Origin: Halopseudomonas yangmingensis
GTDB lineage: Bacteria > Pseudomonadota > Gammaproteobacteria > Pseudomonadales > Pseudomonadaceae
Direction of reading: 5' to 3'
DNA length: 64,000 nt
Assembly (NCBI RefSeq): GCF_900114825.1
Contig: NZ_FOUI01000004.1
Coordinates: 62,001-126,000, forward strand
In this document: positions 8,085 through 17,021 of the stretch, one piece after another
Numbering within the stretch: the stretch's first letter is position 1
Layout of the letters: each line of letters opens with the position of its first letter
The notes under the pieces: model-generated
Database searches by the model: none
The model's input: only the letters and a program-made list of their open reading frames with translations
What the model was told of the DNA's origin: nothing
Position numbers and translations under genes: made by a program

Positions 8085-9262
8085 GCTGCCGGTGTTGCCG
8101 GAATCCGGCTGACATCTATGTCAACCAGCAGCAGGTGCCGGCTGTCGTTAAAGAACAGGCCCGAGGTCATGCACAGCGCCTGACTGCTGGCGTCACGGTA
8201 GGGGCTGGAAAGAATGACACGACTGTCTTCACCGGCTTCCTCAAGTATCTGGTGGAAGTAGGGGCGCCATGACCAGTTATGGTCGAGCAGCGCCGGATCG
8301 GTTTCCCAGCCCGTTGCAGTGGCGTCGAAGTTGGGTGATATCTGCGTGCCTTCGGCATCACACAGGTAGCAGCGCAGCAACCAGGGCCAGCGGGCCGGGT
8401 CGGGCAGACGCTGCGGAGCCGCGCCCTGTTCCAGCCACTGGCGCAGCTCACCGAACAGTGTGTGTAACGACTGACGCAGTACGGCCAGACGTTGGCGTTC
8501 CTGTTGCTGCTGTTTGACATAAGCGTCACGCATGCTGGCAAAGGGTTCAACGTAGCTGTCAACCGGTTGAAAGCCCTCGCGAGGCTCGCTGAACAGGTAC
8601 CCCTGCACAAAACGCGCGCCGCACTCCAGCGCAAAGTGTAATTCACGCTGGTTTTCGATACCTTCTGCGATCACTTCACAGCCGGAACGCTCGGCCATCA
8701 GGGCCAGCGCACGGACAAACTCGCGGCTGTGGCTGTTGCCATTGGCTGCCTGACGCAGCAGCTGGGCGTCGAGTTTGATGATGTCCGGCTCAAGATCGAG
8801 CAGACGATCCAGCATGGAAGCGCCGGCGCCGAAATCGTCAATGGCGACGCGAATGCCGTGGGCACGGTAACGGGCTACCGCATCGCGTAACTGGCGGATA
8901 TCGCCTTGCAGTTCGGTGATCTCGAATACCAGTTGTCCCGGCTGCATACCCAGTTGTTCCAGCAACTGCAGGCTGGGCAGCGGTTGTTCGCTGATCAGAC
9001 GGCTGATCCACAGGGGGGAAATGTTGATGCTGATAAAGCCCTCGGGCTGATCACGGAACAGCTCCAGCGCTTGCTGGCGGATACTGCGATCCAGCTCCAA
9101 TAGCGCATCAGGATCGGTCTGCGGGTCGGTAAACAGTGGGCCGGCGCTGACTATGCGACCGTCTTCAAGGCGAAGCCGGGCAAGGGCTTCATAGCCGGCA
9201 ATGCGGCCGGTGGCAGTATCAATCAGGGGCTGAAAATAGGGCAGTGGTTGGCCGTTGTGCAC
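8081..9262 (-). CDS. EAL-domain c-di-GMP phosphodiesterase with C-terminal sensor-like domain
   Basis: A 393-residue protein. The EAL domain fills roughly residues 1-250 and keeps the metal- and substrate-binding motifs: YEALARL, SINISP, FEITEL, AIDDFGAG, IKLDAQLL, AEGIEN and FVQGYLF, so an active phosphodiesterase is likely. After a Gln-rich helical linker the last 130 residues (from WPWLLRCYLCDAEG to LLLVDIDVSRIP) resemble a PDC/Cache-type sensor fold, placed after the catalytic domain. No membrane span or GGDEF domain is seen. The GTG at 9262 was chosen because GGGAGA lies 5 nt upstream; a TTG 36 nt further out has no ribosome site. First gene of the operon. Confidence 0.9.
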   Translation of the reverse strand: MHNGQPLPYFQPLIDTATGRIAGYEALARLRLEDGRIVSAGPLFTDPQTDPDALLELDRSIRQQALELFRDQPEGFISINISPLWISRLISEQPLPSLQLLEQLGMQPGQLVFEITELQGDIRQLRDAVARYRAHGIRVAIDDFGAGASMLDRLLDLEPDIIKLDAQLLRQAANGNSHSREFVRALALMAERSGCEVIAEGIENQRELHFALECGARFVQGYLFSEPREGFQPVDSYVEPFASMRDAYVKQQQQERQRLAVLRQSLHTLFGELRQWLEQGAAPQRLPDPARWPWLLRCYLCDAEGTQISPNFDATATGWETDPALLDHNWSWRPYFHQILEEAGEDSRVILSSPYRDASSQALCMTSGLFFNDSRHLLLVDIDVSRIPATPAA

Positions 9263-9304
9263 GTGTATCTCCCGGTGTCGGCAGCTTGCGTGCGGCAAGT
9301 GTAC

Positions 9305-9326
9305 ACCCGGTGGCGAGCCACCGGGT
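9305..9326 (-). terminator. Hairpin downstream of the porin gene
   Basis: A perfect 9-bp stem (9305-9313 with 9318-9326) lies just after the porin stop. It has no T-run, so terminator function is only inferred. Confidence 0.4.
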
Positions 9327-9341
9327 ATCAGGCGTGCTGAA

Positions 9342-10577
9342 TCAGCGCAGCGCTATCTTGTAGTTGAGGATCAGGCGGTTTTCGTCAATATCACGGATGG
9401 CATCCGAGCGTACCATGGCGTTGCGCCACTGGATCGACAGGTTTTTCAGGGGGCCGGTCTGGAACGCATAGGTGACATCCAGATCGCGTTCCCACTCCTT
9501 GCCACGACCAGCAGCGCCCATGTCGATATTGCTGCCGCGAATGTAGCGAGCCAGTGCTTTGAGTCCGGGAATGCCAACAGTAGCAAAGTCGAAGTCGTAG
9601 CGTGCCTGCCAGGACTTTTCGTCAGCTCTGGCGAAGTCGAGCACCTGGACATAGTTGGCGATGTACGGATTGTTCTCGCGCAGATAAGGGAAAGCGGTGT
9701 CGCCATCGCTGTGTTGGTAGCCAAGACGAAGGGTGTGTCCACCCTGGGCAGCTGAGAGCATCAGTGATTTCATGCTGTGATCAATAGTCAATCGCTGGCT
9801 GCCATGATCGCGCGTCTCGAACCAGGCCAGATTGGCGCCGAGCGTCCAGTCACCGAGCGGCTGACTGTGGATCAGGTTGACCAGATCCTGACGGTATACA
9901 TCCTGCAATTGCCCGCGCCAGAGGCCAAGGCTGGTTTGCGGGGTGAAGCGGTAGCTGCCACCGAGGTAGTTGAACCGGTCGGAGCTGCCACCCAGGGTGG
10001 CGGCGATGTCCTCGCGATCGGTACTGGCGCGGTAACTGGTTTCGCGCAATTGGCCAGCCTGCAGGTCGAGGTTGTCGATTTCACCGACCTGTAACATGGC
10101 GCCGCTGTAGGATTGCGGCAGCAGGCGGATATCGCTGGCCTGGGCAATCGGTAACTGCGGGTACAGGCTGCCGATGCGCAGGGTGCTGTTGGATACCTTG
10201 GCCTTGGCAGTCATTAGCAGCTGGCTGTACTCCGCCGGGCCCTGATCGCCGTAACGGTTGGGTAGCAGGCCGGTGCCGGCTCTCTGGTCATCCGAATCGA
10301 GTCTGATACCAAGCATGGCCTGGGCGTCGAGGCCAAAACCCACGGCCCCCGGGGTGTAGCCGGATTCGGCGCGAAGCACTACTCCCTGGGCCCATTCTTC
10401 GGCCTTGGACTGTGCATTGGGGGCGCTTGAACCGCGGAAGTCGCGGTTGAAATAAAAGTTGCGCAGTTGCAGCGAGGCGCTGCTGTCTTCAATAAAGCCG
10501 CCGGCCTGCAGACTGGTCGGCAATAGCAGGGCGCAGCCGAGGCTGGCGCCGAGTATCCCTGTGATGCCCTTGTGCAT
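9342..10577 (-). CDS. OprD-family outer membrane porin
   Basis: A 411-residue outer-membrane protein with a signal peptide (hydrophobic 5-22, likely cleavage after SLQAGG) and alternating beta-barrel sequence. Family traits are the N-terminal segment FIEDSSASLQLRNFYFNRDF, the EWAQGVVLRAESGYTPG segment, the GFGLDAQAMLGIRLD strand and SDIRLLPQSYSGAML. OprD porins take up basic amino acids, small carboxylates or aromatics; the substrate cannot be read. The last residues are NYKIALR rather than ending in Phe. It appears monocistronic, with a GGAGA ribosome site before the ATG. Confidence 0.93.
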   Translation of the reverse strand: MHKGITGILGASLGCALLLPTSLQAGGFIEDSSASLQLRNFYFNRDFRGSSAPNAQSKAEEWAQGVVLRAESGYTPGAVGFGLDAQAMLGIRLDSDDQRAGTGLLPNRYGDQGPAEYSQLLMTAKAKVSNSTLRIGSLYPQLPIAQASDIRLLPQSYSGAMLQVGEIDNLDLQAGQLRETSYRASTDREDIAATLGGSSDRFNYLGGSYRFTPQTSLGLWRGQLQDVYRQDLVNLIHSQPLGDWTLGANLAWFETRDHGSQRLTIDHSMKSLMLSAAQGGHTLRLGYQHSDGDTAFPYLRENNPYIANYVQVLDFARADEKSWQARYDFDFATVGIPGLKALARYIRGSNIDMGAAGRGKEWERDLDVTYAFQTGPLKNLSIQWRNAMVRSDAIRDIDENRLILNYKIALR

Positions 10578-10604
10578 TGTTGTTCTCCGTGACGGATTGG
10601 CAAG

Positions 10605-10622
10605 CCGGAGCTGACTCTCCGG
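10605..10622 (-). other. Small inverted repeat in the porin leader
   Basis: A CCGGAG / CTCCGG inverted repeat (6 bp, loop 6) lies 28 nt before the porin start codon, between the FMN reductase stop and the porin. It could be a leader hairpin affecting porin translation; the purpose is unknown. Confidence 0.3.
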
Positions 10623-10692
10623 TCATGCCACTAAATCACGGGTGTGCGATTTTGGCCCTTCGACATTGGTCGCAGATGGCCGCTGCAAGAGG

Positions 10693-11289
10693 TTACATAC
10701 CGGTTGCGAATGCCGGATTGTGCATGTCGATGGCAGCCCGCACCGGTTTCAGTGCGTCGGCATAGCGCAGCAGTATGTCGAGGTTATAGTCGAGCCGCGC
10801 GCGGATGCGCTGGTCGTCTTCAGATTCTGTTTCCGTGCCGTTCATGACCTTGTTTACGCCGCGCACTATCAGATGCTCGGGCAGGTAACACAGGCGGCAG
10901 TTCTTGAAGCTGGAGGCGCGCAGTTCGCTGATCGGGTAGGCGCCGCCTACACCGGCGGAAATACCTGCCAGCAACGCAGGCTTGTGTGCCAGTTCGTCCT
11001 TGCCGGCATACAGGAAGAAGTTCTTGATTGCCGGGCAGGCCATGCCGTGCCACTCGGGCGCAAGAATCACAATCGCATCGGCACGCACCAGTTGTTCGCG
11101 GTGAGCGGCCCAGTGCGGCTGATCGTCGCTCGGCCATAGCGGAAGTGGCTGGCTACCCAGATCCAGTACGCCAACCTGTTCGTCAGACAGGCCGAAGTGT
11201 TCTGTCAGTCGCTGGCGGATAAAGTAGGCGACCTTGGCGGTCTGGCTATCTGGGCGGCTGCTGCCGGCAACCAGGGCAATATGTGTCAT
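10693..11289 (-). CDS. NADPH-dependent FMN reductase family protein
   Basis: A 198-residue flavodoxin-fold oxidoreductase. The phosphate-binding loop GSSRPDSQTAKVA follows the first strand and the second FMN-binding segment is ILAPEWHGMACPAIKNFF. This group includes chromate, azo and quinone reductases and FMN reductases; the true electron acceptor is unknown. The ATG at 11289 follows AAGGAG at good spacing; the TTG one codon upstream is less likely. A TATAGG box at roughly 11328-11333 on the minus strand may be its -10 element. Confidence 0.85.
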   Translation of the reverse strand: MTHIALVAGSSRPDSQTAKVAYFIRQRLTEHFGLSDEQVGVLDLGSQPLPLWPSDDQPHWAAHREQLVRADAIVILAPEWHGMACPAIKNFFLYAGKDELAHKPALLAGISAGVGGAYPISELRASSFKNCRLCYLPEHLIVRGVNKVMNGTETESEDDQRIRARLDYNLDILLRYADALKPVRAAIDMHNPAFATGM

Positions 11290-11378
11290 CAACGCTCTCC
11301 TTAATGGCTGTCAGTGCATCCTATAGGGAGGCCAATGCCAGTTAAAAGTCGTGATTTTCTATCGGAATGATCGAAAAT

Positions 11379-11401
11379 CTCGGGTGATGCCCCGAGTTTT
11401 T
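11379..11401 (+). terminator. Terminator-like hairpin in a divergent promoter region
   Basis: A GC stem CTCGGG/CCCGAG with a 6-nt loop (11379-11396) is followed by TTTTT and preceded by AAAA. It lies between two divergent genes, so it ends no annotated gene. It could stop read-through or a short upstream transcript. A perfect -35 TTGACA (11400-11405) starts inside its T-run, but the matching -10 is poor. Confidence 0.5.
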
Positions 11402-11516
11402 GACAGGGGCGGGGGCTTGCGGCAGAGTACGCGCCCTTGTGCGTCAGCTAACCTGCCGATAATGGCAACCACCTGGCGTTGCCGTTTGATTCGGAGAGTA
11501 AGAGGGGTAAAGCGCG

Positions 11517-12836
11517 ATGAATGCAGTGGTTGCTGCAGTGGCGGTCATGCTGGTGTTGAGTCTGTGCCGGGTGCACGTGGTGGTGGCGCTTATTCTTGGC
11601 GCGCTGACGGGTGGGTTGCTTGGCGGGCTGGGTCTTGAGGCAACGCTTCAGGCCTTTCAGGGTGGTCTTGGCAAGGGCGCCAATGTCGCCCTGAGTTATG
11701 CGTTGCTGGGAGCCTTCGCTGTAGCGATAGCCAAGTCCGGGCTGGCACATGCGCTGGCTGACAGGGCGCTTGGCCTGGTCAACCGCCAGCAGGAAGGCAA
11801 TGCTGCCTGGCTGAAGTGGTTGCTGGTACTGGTGCTCGGGGCTGTGGCCATTTCCTCGCAGAATATCCTGCCGATCCATATCGCCTTTATTCCCCTGCTG
11901 GTGCCGCCGCTGCTCTATGTGATGGCGCGTTTGCAACTGGACCGTCGCTTGGTTGCCTGCGTGCTGACCTTCGGCCTGATTACCCCTTATATGTTCCTGC
12001 CGGTGGGCTTTGGCGGGATCTTCCTTAACAACATCCTGCTGGCTAATGTGGCCGAGAGCGGCGCGGATATCTCTGCAGTCAATGTGATGCAGGCAATGGC
12101 TTTGCCAGCACTGGGCATGCTGCTGGGTTTGTTGTTTGCCTTGCTGGTCAGTTACCGGCGACCGCGTGCCTATAACATCGAGCGGATCGCCCAAGCCGAG
12201 CAGGTCGAGGCGCGTTACAGCCCACTATCGCTCTGGGTGGCGCTGGTTGCTGTGGTGGTGGCGTTCGTCGTGCAGCTGTGGCTGGACTCGATGATCATCG
12301 GTGCGCTGGCCGGTTTTGTGATCTTCTCGGTGTCCGGCGTAGTGCGCTGGCGGGAGGCGGATGATGTGTTTACCGAGGGCATGAAGATGATGGCGATGAT
12401 CGGCTTCATTATGATTGCCGCTGCCGGTTTTGCCGAGGTAATGCGCACCACCGGCGCTATTCAGACGCTGGTAGACAGCTCGGCCATGTTGATTGGCGAT
12501 AACCGGGCGCTGGCGGCACTGCTGATGTTGCTGGTTGGCCTGTTGATTACCATGGGGATTGGTTCGTCGTTCTCGACCATTCCGATCATTGCCTCCATCT
12601 ATGTGCCGTTGGCGCTGCAACTGGGCTTCAGTCCGCTGGCGATTGTCGCGCTGGTGGGAACCGCGGCGGCGCTGGGGGATGCCGGCTCGCCGGCGTCGGA
12701 TTCGACCCTGGGGCCGACTGCCGGCCTGAATGTCGACGGTCAGCACAACCATATCTGGGATACCGTAGTACCGACCTTCCTGCACTACAACCTGCCGCTG
12801 ATGCTGTTCGGCTGGCTGGCGGTGATGATCCTCTAG
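11517..12836 (+). CDS. Na+/H+ antiporter-family transporter (YuiF-like)
   Basis: A 439-residue inner-membrane protein with about 11-12 hydrophobic helices. Re-entrant-loop-like segments [14 protein letters not shown] and [24 protein letters not shown] are typical of the Na_H_antiport families related to NhaC and YuiF. Members have been tied to Na+/H+ exchange or to amino acid (histidine) uptake, so the substrate is open. Start at ATG 11517 with GAGGGG upstream. A strong hairpin follows the stop. Confidence 0.85.
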   Translation: MNAVVAAVAVMLVLSLCRVHVVVALILGALTGGLLGGLGLEATLQAFQGGLGKGANVALSYALLGAFAVAIAKSGLAHALADRALGLVNRQQEGNAAWLKWLLVLVLGAVAISSQNILPIHIAFIPLLVPPLLYVMARLQLDRRLVACVLTFGLITPYMFLPVGFGGIFLNNILLANVAESGADISAVNVMQAMALPALGMLLGLLFALLVSYRRPRAYNIERIAQAEQVEARYSPLSLWVALVAVVVAFVVQLWLDSMIIGALAGFVIFSVSGVVRWREADDVFTEGMKMMAMIGFIMIAAAGFAEVMRTTGAIQTLVDSSAMLIGDNRALAALLMLLVGLLITMGIGSSFSTIPIIASIYVPLALQLGFSPLAIVALVGTAAALGDAGSPASDSTLGPTAGLNVDGQHNHIWDTVVPTFLHYNLPLMLFGWLAVMIL

Positions 12837-12876
12837 ACAAGCGTCCAGCTACAAGCCACAAGTGCTGTGAGCCAGA

Positions 12877-12911
12877 AACCAGAAGGCCTCCATATCGGAG
12901 GCCTTCTGGTT
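12877..12911. terminator. Bidirectional terminator
   Basis: A perfect 15-bp stem (12877-12891 with 12897-12911, loop ATATC) lies between the convergent antiporter and chemoreceptor genes. It ends in AACC/GGTT, with a short T-rich tail on the plus strand. Confidence 0.85.
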
Positions 12912-12919
12912 TTCATGGG

Positions 12920-14566
12920 TCAGATCTTGAAGCGGCTTACCAGCGTGTCGATTTGTTTGCCCAGATCGGCCAGGTGATTGCTGGCCTCTGCCGTCTGACG
13001 GGCACCGTCGGTGGTTTCGTGGGCCAGTTGCGCCGCTTCGGTAACGTTGCGGTTGACATCTTCGACCACGGTGGACTGCTGCGTGGTAGCGCTGGCAATC
13101 GAGGCGTTCAGTGCAACCAGTTGCTGCATGGACTGGATAATCTGTTCCAACGCCTCGCCGGCCGCATTGACCTGGTCGACACTGCGCTGCGAGTGCTGAT
13201 GGCTGTTGTTGATTACGTTGACCACTGTCTGGGTATTACCCTGCAGCTTGCCGATCATCGCCTGGATTTCTTCAGTTGATTTCTGTGTGCGTTGGGCCAG
13301 ATTGCGAACTTCGTCAGCAACGACTGCAAACCCTCGCCCCATTTCTCCTGCCCGTGCAGCCTCGATGGCAGCATTCAGTGCCAGCAGGTTGGTTTGCTCG
13401 GCAATATTGCGGATTACATCCAGTACCGAGGTAATCTCCTGGGCGTCGCTGGACAAGGTTTGCATGTTCTCAACAGCCGTTTGCACGCTGTCGGACAGGT
13501 GGCTGATTTCATCAATGGTTCTGCGTACTTGCTGGCGTCCGTTTTCCGCCCCTTCGCTGGCGCGGGCAACTTCCTCGGCGGCGGCATTGGCATTCTGGGC
13601 AACGTCCTGCACGCCATAGGTGATTTCGTTCACTGCGGTGGCCATCAGCTCCATGCGTTCGCTTTGGCTGTTCATGTCACGCAGGCTGTTGCTGCTGATG
13701 CGATCAAGTTGTTCGCCGGCACTGATCAGTTGTCTGGCGTTGTCGCCCAGTTGAGTAATCAGTGCTCGCAGGTTCTGCGAAAACTGGTTGAAGTACACCG
13801 CCATATGCGACACCTCATCCCGCGCATCGTCATCCAGGCGGCGGGTCAGGTCGGCATCGCCGCTGGCGATATCGCGCATGGCGTCGACTACCTTGGTCAG
13901 CGGGTTGGTAATGCTGCGTCCGACCACAAACAGGATCAGCCCCATAGCGGCGGTAATCAGCAGCATGATGATGATATTCAGGCGGGCCTGAGCGGCGAAC
14001 TTGGCATCCATCTGGTCGATGAAAATACCGGTACCTAGCATGTAGTCCCAGGGCTGGAAGTGCTTGAAGGCGGATACCTTGAGTACGCCTGGCCCTTCGC
14101 CCACGGTCTGGCCTGGCTTGGCCCAGGTGTATTCAAAACTCGCCGTGCCATGGCGTCGGGCACGGTTGACCATTTCGGTAATGAAGTTCACGCCGTCGTC
14201 ATTGACCAGTACGGTCAGGTCCATGCCGACGGTTTCAGGTGCGTAGGGGTGCATGACCATCACATGGTTCATGTCGTTGACCCAGAAATATTCATGGCCG
14301 GCGTAGCGCAGCTTGCTGAGCACGTCGAGCGCCTGGGTGCGAGCCTGCTCGCTGCTCAGCGTGCCCTTTTGCTCGAGGTCGTGAAAATGTTCCAGAATAC
14401 CGGAGGCGGCTTCGACCAGATCGGTTGCCTTGGTGATCTCGGCCTGTTTGAACTCGCGGTACAGATTGCTCAACGCAAGGCCTGACTGGATCAGCAGGCT
14501 GGCAAGGGCTACGACGAGGATCAGCCAGATGCGCTGGCTTATTCTGATTTTGCGCAGAATGTTCAT
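12920..14566 (-). CDS. Methyl-accepting chemotaxis protein (single-Cache sensor)
   Basis: A 548-residue chemoreceptor. TM1 (about 12-32) is followed by a periplasmic sensor of single-Cache type, recognised by [16 protein letters not shown] and the W-Y-G-G segment [16 protein letters not shown]2 (about 195-217), a HAMP domain ([23 protein letters not shown]) and the signalling domain with the conserved hairpin tip [19 protein letters not shown] follow. It has no C-terminal CheR-binding pentapeptide (ends SRFKI). Ligands of this Cache type are often short carboxylates, which is inference. A FliA-type promoter lies about 90-110 nt upstream. Confidence 0.95.
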   Translation of the reverse strand: MNILRKIRISQRIWLILVVALASLLIQSGLALSNLYREFKQAEITKATDLVEAASGILEHFHDLEQKGTLSSEQARTQALDVLSKLRYAGHEYFWVNDMNHVMVMHPYAPETVGMDLTVLVNDDGVNFITEMVNRARRHGTASFEYTWAKPGQTVGEGPGVLKVSAFKHFQPWDYMLGTGIFIDQMDAKFAAQARLNIIIMLLITAAMGLILFVVGRSITNPLTKVVDAMRDIASGDADLTRRLDDDARDEVSHMAVYFNQFSQNLRALITQLGDNARQLISAGEQLDRISSNSLRDMNSQSERMELMATAVNEITYGVQDVAQNANAAAEEVARASEGAENGRQQVRRTIDEISHLSDSVQTAVENMQTLSSDAQEITSVLDVIRNIAEQTNLLALNAAIEAARAGEMGRGFAVVADEVRNLAQRTQKSTEEIQAMIGKLQGNTQTVVNVINNSHQHSQRSVDQVNAAGEALEQIIQSMQQLVALNASIASATTQQSTVVEDVNRNVTEAAQLAHETTDGARQTAEASNHLADLGKQIDTLVSRFKI

Positions 14567-14651
14567 GTGAAGTCTCCGGCTTCAGCGACCTTTGTTGTGC
14601 GGCAGAATGGTTCCGTGGTCGCAGTTCGGAACAAGCCGTTGCTGGCAGCAT

Positions 14652-14679
14652 GATGTCGGCTGCTTAAGACCGATCTTGA
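14652..14679 (-). promoter_or_regulatory. FliA (sigma28)-type promoter of the chemoreceptor
   Basis: On the minus strand TCAAG (14679-14675) is separated by 14 nt from GCCGACAT, close to the flagellar consensus TCAAG/TAAAG-N14-GCCGATAA (one clear mismatch in the -10). It faces the chemoreceptor about 86 nt before its ATG. Known family behaviour: chemotaxis genes are commonly FliA-dependent. Confidence 0.7.
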
Positions 14680-14773
14680 GCGGATAGTAACCTATCTGCT
14701 GGCATTTTGGCGTCGAAATTTTGAAGCCAGGCAGTTGGCTCCGCAACAACGCCGGGCAGAGCTGTTGGCACTG

Positions 14774-14803
14774 TTGTGATGAAACTGTAACACCCCCTAG
14801 AAT
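14774..14803 (+). promoter_or_regulatory. Possible sigma70 promoter of the Zn_protease-family gene
   Basis: TTGTGA and TAGAAT separated by 18 nt, ending about 58 nt before the ATG at 14862. The rest of the roughly 295-bp gap to the chemoreceptor holds only this and the divergent FliA-type site. Confidence 0.45.
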
Positions 14804-14861
14804 AGGCACATTGGCTTTGCTGTTTTCTTCCCTGTTCACGCAGGTCTGCCTAGGGAGTCCC

Positions 14862-15539
14862 ATGTCAGCTTTTACCCTGTCTGCGTTCACTGCCGGTATT
14901 TCAGCCGTACTGCTGGCCGCATCGCTGTCCCTGCAACCGCTACCCGTGTATGCGGCAGGAAAAAAACAGCCGGTCACTACCGATTCTGTATCTGCCAAGC
15001 TGATTGTTGGCTGGGTTGAAAAGGGCAGAATCCTGCCTGAACACACAGCCGTCAAGATCAAAGTGGACTCAGGGGCGCTGACCTCTTCCATGCATGCGGT
15101 GAATATCCGTAACTTTACCCGCAAGGGCAAGGCTTGGGTCAGCTATCAGGTGCCGGTACGGGATGCAGATTCCGGCGAGAAAGTGGTGCTGGAGTTTGAG
15201 CGCCCGGTGGCGCGCCGTGTCCTGGTGCGCGGAGCCGGAGGTGAAGACCGTCGTCCGGTAGTCAAAATGTCCATGTGCATTGGTGATCGCGTCTACGAGG
15301 AAGAGTTCTCCCTGCGTGACCGGGGTGACATGACCTATCCGGTCTTGCTTGGGCGCCGAACCATCGAACATATTGGTCTGATTGATGTGTCGCGCACTTT
15401 CCTGCTGCCGTTGAATTGCTCTGACTCGGTGGAGCAGGATGAGCGTGAGCGCCAGAAGCGACTGCGTGAGGATGAAACGCTGGTCGATGATACCCAGATA
15501 AATCAACCCGAACAGGTTGAGGAAGAGCACGAGGAATAA
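14862..15539 (+). CDS. Retropepsin-like / Zn_protease-family (PF05618-type) exported protein
   Basis: A 225-residue protein with a long signal peptide (hydrophobic 9-28, cleavage near VYAAG). The mature part has the family core KVDSGALTSSMHA, an aspartic-protease-like D-S/T-G-A motif, then VLLGRRTIEHIGLIDVSRTFLL. This family is named ATP-dependent zinc protease in databases, but its fold is retropepsin-like; members are linked to RimK systems or to the cell envelope. The export signal favours a periplasmic role. The acidic C-terminal tail (VDDTQINQPEQVEEEHEE) looks disordered. The ATG at 14862 has AGGGAG upstream. Confidence 0.82.
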   Translation: MSAFTLSAFTAGISAVLLAASLSLQPLPVYAAGKKQPVTTDSVSAKLIVGWVEKGRILPEHTAVKIKVDSGALTSSMHAVNIRNFTRKGKAWVSYQVPVRDADSGEKVVLEFERPVARRVLVRGAGGEDRRPVVKMSMCIGDRVYEEEFSLRDRGDMTYPVLLGRRTIEHIGLIDVSRTFLLPLNCSDSVEQDERERQKRLREDETLVDDTQINQPEQVEEEHEE

Positions 15540-15552
15540 CCGTCCTGCTCGA

Positions 15553-15577
15553 ACCGGGCACCAGGTTGGTGCCCGGT
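15553..15577. terminator. Bidirectional terminator hairpin
   Basis: A perfect 11-bp GC-rich stem (15553-15563 with 15567-15577, loop GGT) lies in the 44-bp gap between convergent genes. Confidence 0.75.
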
Positions 15578-15583
15578 AGAGGT

Positions 15584-16114
15584 TTACCACATCAGGTCGT
15601 CTGGGATCTTGTAGTCAGCGTAAGGGTCGTCTTCATCAGCCGGTTGGGCTGAAACCTCGGCAACGATCACTGGCCAGTGCGGAGCGCGTTCGCTGATGCG
15701 TGTGGCGATATCTGCCGGTATCAATTCAAACCCGGGGCCGAGCCGGGCAATCGCCAGTGTCCCGCGACTCAGGCGTTCGAACTGCTCGCCAGTGACGTGA
15801 ATCTTCTTGATCTTCTTCTTGCTGACAAACTGGTAGGCCGTGTCACCCTGGCTGCGGTCGATGCGGTGCTGCTCGATCATTTGTTTGACCTGGGCTTCGG
15901 CTTCGCGACGCGCGGCTTCTTCCTGGCGTTGCTGGTTCAGTTGACGGTCGCGCTCCAGTTTTTCCTGACGTACCCGTTCAGCTGCTTCGGCTACCGCCTG
16001 CAGGGTGTCTGGCTGCTGCTTGGCTGTTTTCTTTTTTGAGCGCTGGGCCTGCTTGATCTTTTTCTCGTCGACCAGACCGGCCTTGAGCAGTTGTGCTTGC
16101 AGTGAGTTCATCAT
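15584..16114 (-). CDS. DUF2058 family (YaiL-like) protein
   Basis: A 176-residue, highly charged protein. It opens with the family signature SLQAQLLKAGLVDEKK, passes through a long Lys/Arg/Glu-rich coiled-coil helix (about 20-90) and ends with the conserved C-terminal domain (AYQFVSKKKIKKIHVT through PHWPVIVAEV). DUF2058 proteins of this type are described as nucleoprotein- or polysome-associated in enterics; the role here is unknown. Two adjacent ATGs (16114 and 16111) are possible starts. Confidence 0.85.
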   Translation of the reverse strand: MMNSLQAQLLKAGLVDEKKIKQAQRSKKKTAKQQPDTLQAVAEAAERVRQEKLERDRQLNQQRQEEAARREAEAQVKQMIEQHRIDRSQGDTAYQFVSKKKIKKIHVTGEQFERLSRGTLAIARLGPGFELIPADIATRISERAPHWPVIVAEVSAQPADEDDPYADYKIPDDLMW

Positions 16115-16161
16115 GCGTGGCTGTTCCCGATAAGCTGGACGGGTGAATGACCGGCGGCATT

Positions 16162-16335
16162 CTACTTGTTTTCACGCTGTTTTTCTTGCGCCTCAAGCTC
16201 TGCCTGGCGGGCTTTGATGCGTTTCATGCGTTCCTTGTCGATGGGCATACGATTGGCACTGTCACGCAGCAACAAGAGGCTGCCGATCACCATGCCGGCA
16301 GCCAGCAGTATAAATATCCAGCCAATCAGCGGCAT
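16162..16335 (-). CDS. Small membrane protein, DUF2897 type
   Basis: A 57-residue protein with one N-terminal membrane helix (about 3-25, IGWIFILLAAGMVIGSLLLL) followed by a charged helix rich in Lys, Arg and Glu. It has the size and layout of DUF2897 proteins of pseudomonads. Start at ATG 16335, preceded by GGGGAAG. Function unknown. Confidence 0.7.
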   Translation of the reverse strand: MPLIGWIFILLAAGMVIGSLLLLRDSANRMPIDKERMKRIKARQAELEAQEKQRENK

Positions 16336-16391
16336 CGGCAAGCTTCCCCGGAACGGAACAGAACAGCCCACATCATGCGGCTCTGACCGGC

Positions 16392-17021
16392 TCAGGGCAA
16401 GCTTGTTGCTGGGCGGTTTTCCAGCGCTGATTGCAGCCGATTGAACAGGTCAGCCTGAGAAGCCTCTCTGGCCCAGTCAATGGCAGTGCGACCGTCGCTG
16501 GCTGGCTGCTGCGGGTTGGCACCGGCTTGCAGTAGCTGCTCGACAATCGACAGATTGCCATTGCGTGCGGCCCAGATCAGGGCTGTCCAGCCGTTCTCGG
16601 TATCCGCAAGCTGCGGATTGGCTCCGGCACCCAGAAGCATGGCTGTTATTTGCTGCTGGTCATTGACCACGGCCAGCATAAGTGCGCTGTAACCAGCCTG
16701 GTCGCGTAACTCCAACGCTGCGCCGCGTGCAAGAAGCGCCTCCAGTGTGTCCGGGTGCCCATGCGCGGCCGCCTGCATCAGGGCAGACCACCCGCAGTCG
16801 TTAGTGCTGTTTACAGATAGCCCGCGATCCAGGGCGCGGGTCACCTCATGGGTGTCTCCGCGCGCTGCTGCCTCAAGCATCACTGCTGCAGCCCGGGTTT
16901 CCCTGGCACTGCGCTGGTGTGGATCCAGCAACAGGTACAGCAGATACATGACCAGTATCAGGCTGACGGCACAGAGTGTGCCGATAAGGCGAGGGAATCG
17001 GGCAAATAACGTTGCGGACAT
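16392..17021 (-). CDS. Membrane-anchored ankyrin-repeat protein
   Basis: A 209-residue protein with one N-terminal membrane helix (about 10-32) and about four ankyrin repeats, seen as repeating blocks such as GWSALMQAAAHGHPDTLEALLARGA, here shortened in print to their signature G-W-S-A-L and L-L-A-R-G-A ends. The repeats should lie in the periplasm if the anchor is a signal anchor. Ankyrin repeats bind proteins; the partner is unknown. The ATG at 17021 follows TGGAG at 6 nt. It is transcribed toward the DUF2897 gene, 56 bp away, and may be co-transcribed with it. Confidence 0.8.
   Translation of the reverse strand: MSATLFARFPRLIGTLCAVSLILVMYLLYLLLDPHQRSARETRAAAVMLEAAARGDTHEVTRALDRGLSVNSTNDCGWSALMQAAAHGHPDTLEALLARGAALELRDQAGYSALMLAVVNDQQQITAMLLGAGANPQLADTENGWTALIWAARNGNLSIVEQLLQAGANPQQPASDGRTAIDWAREASQADLFNRLQSALENRPATSLP

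Noticed and set aside
9263-9298. TTG start 36 nt upstream for the EAL gene
   Set aside because: No ribosome site; the GTG at 9262 has GGGAGA at proper spacing and begins the domain normally.
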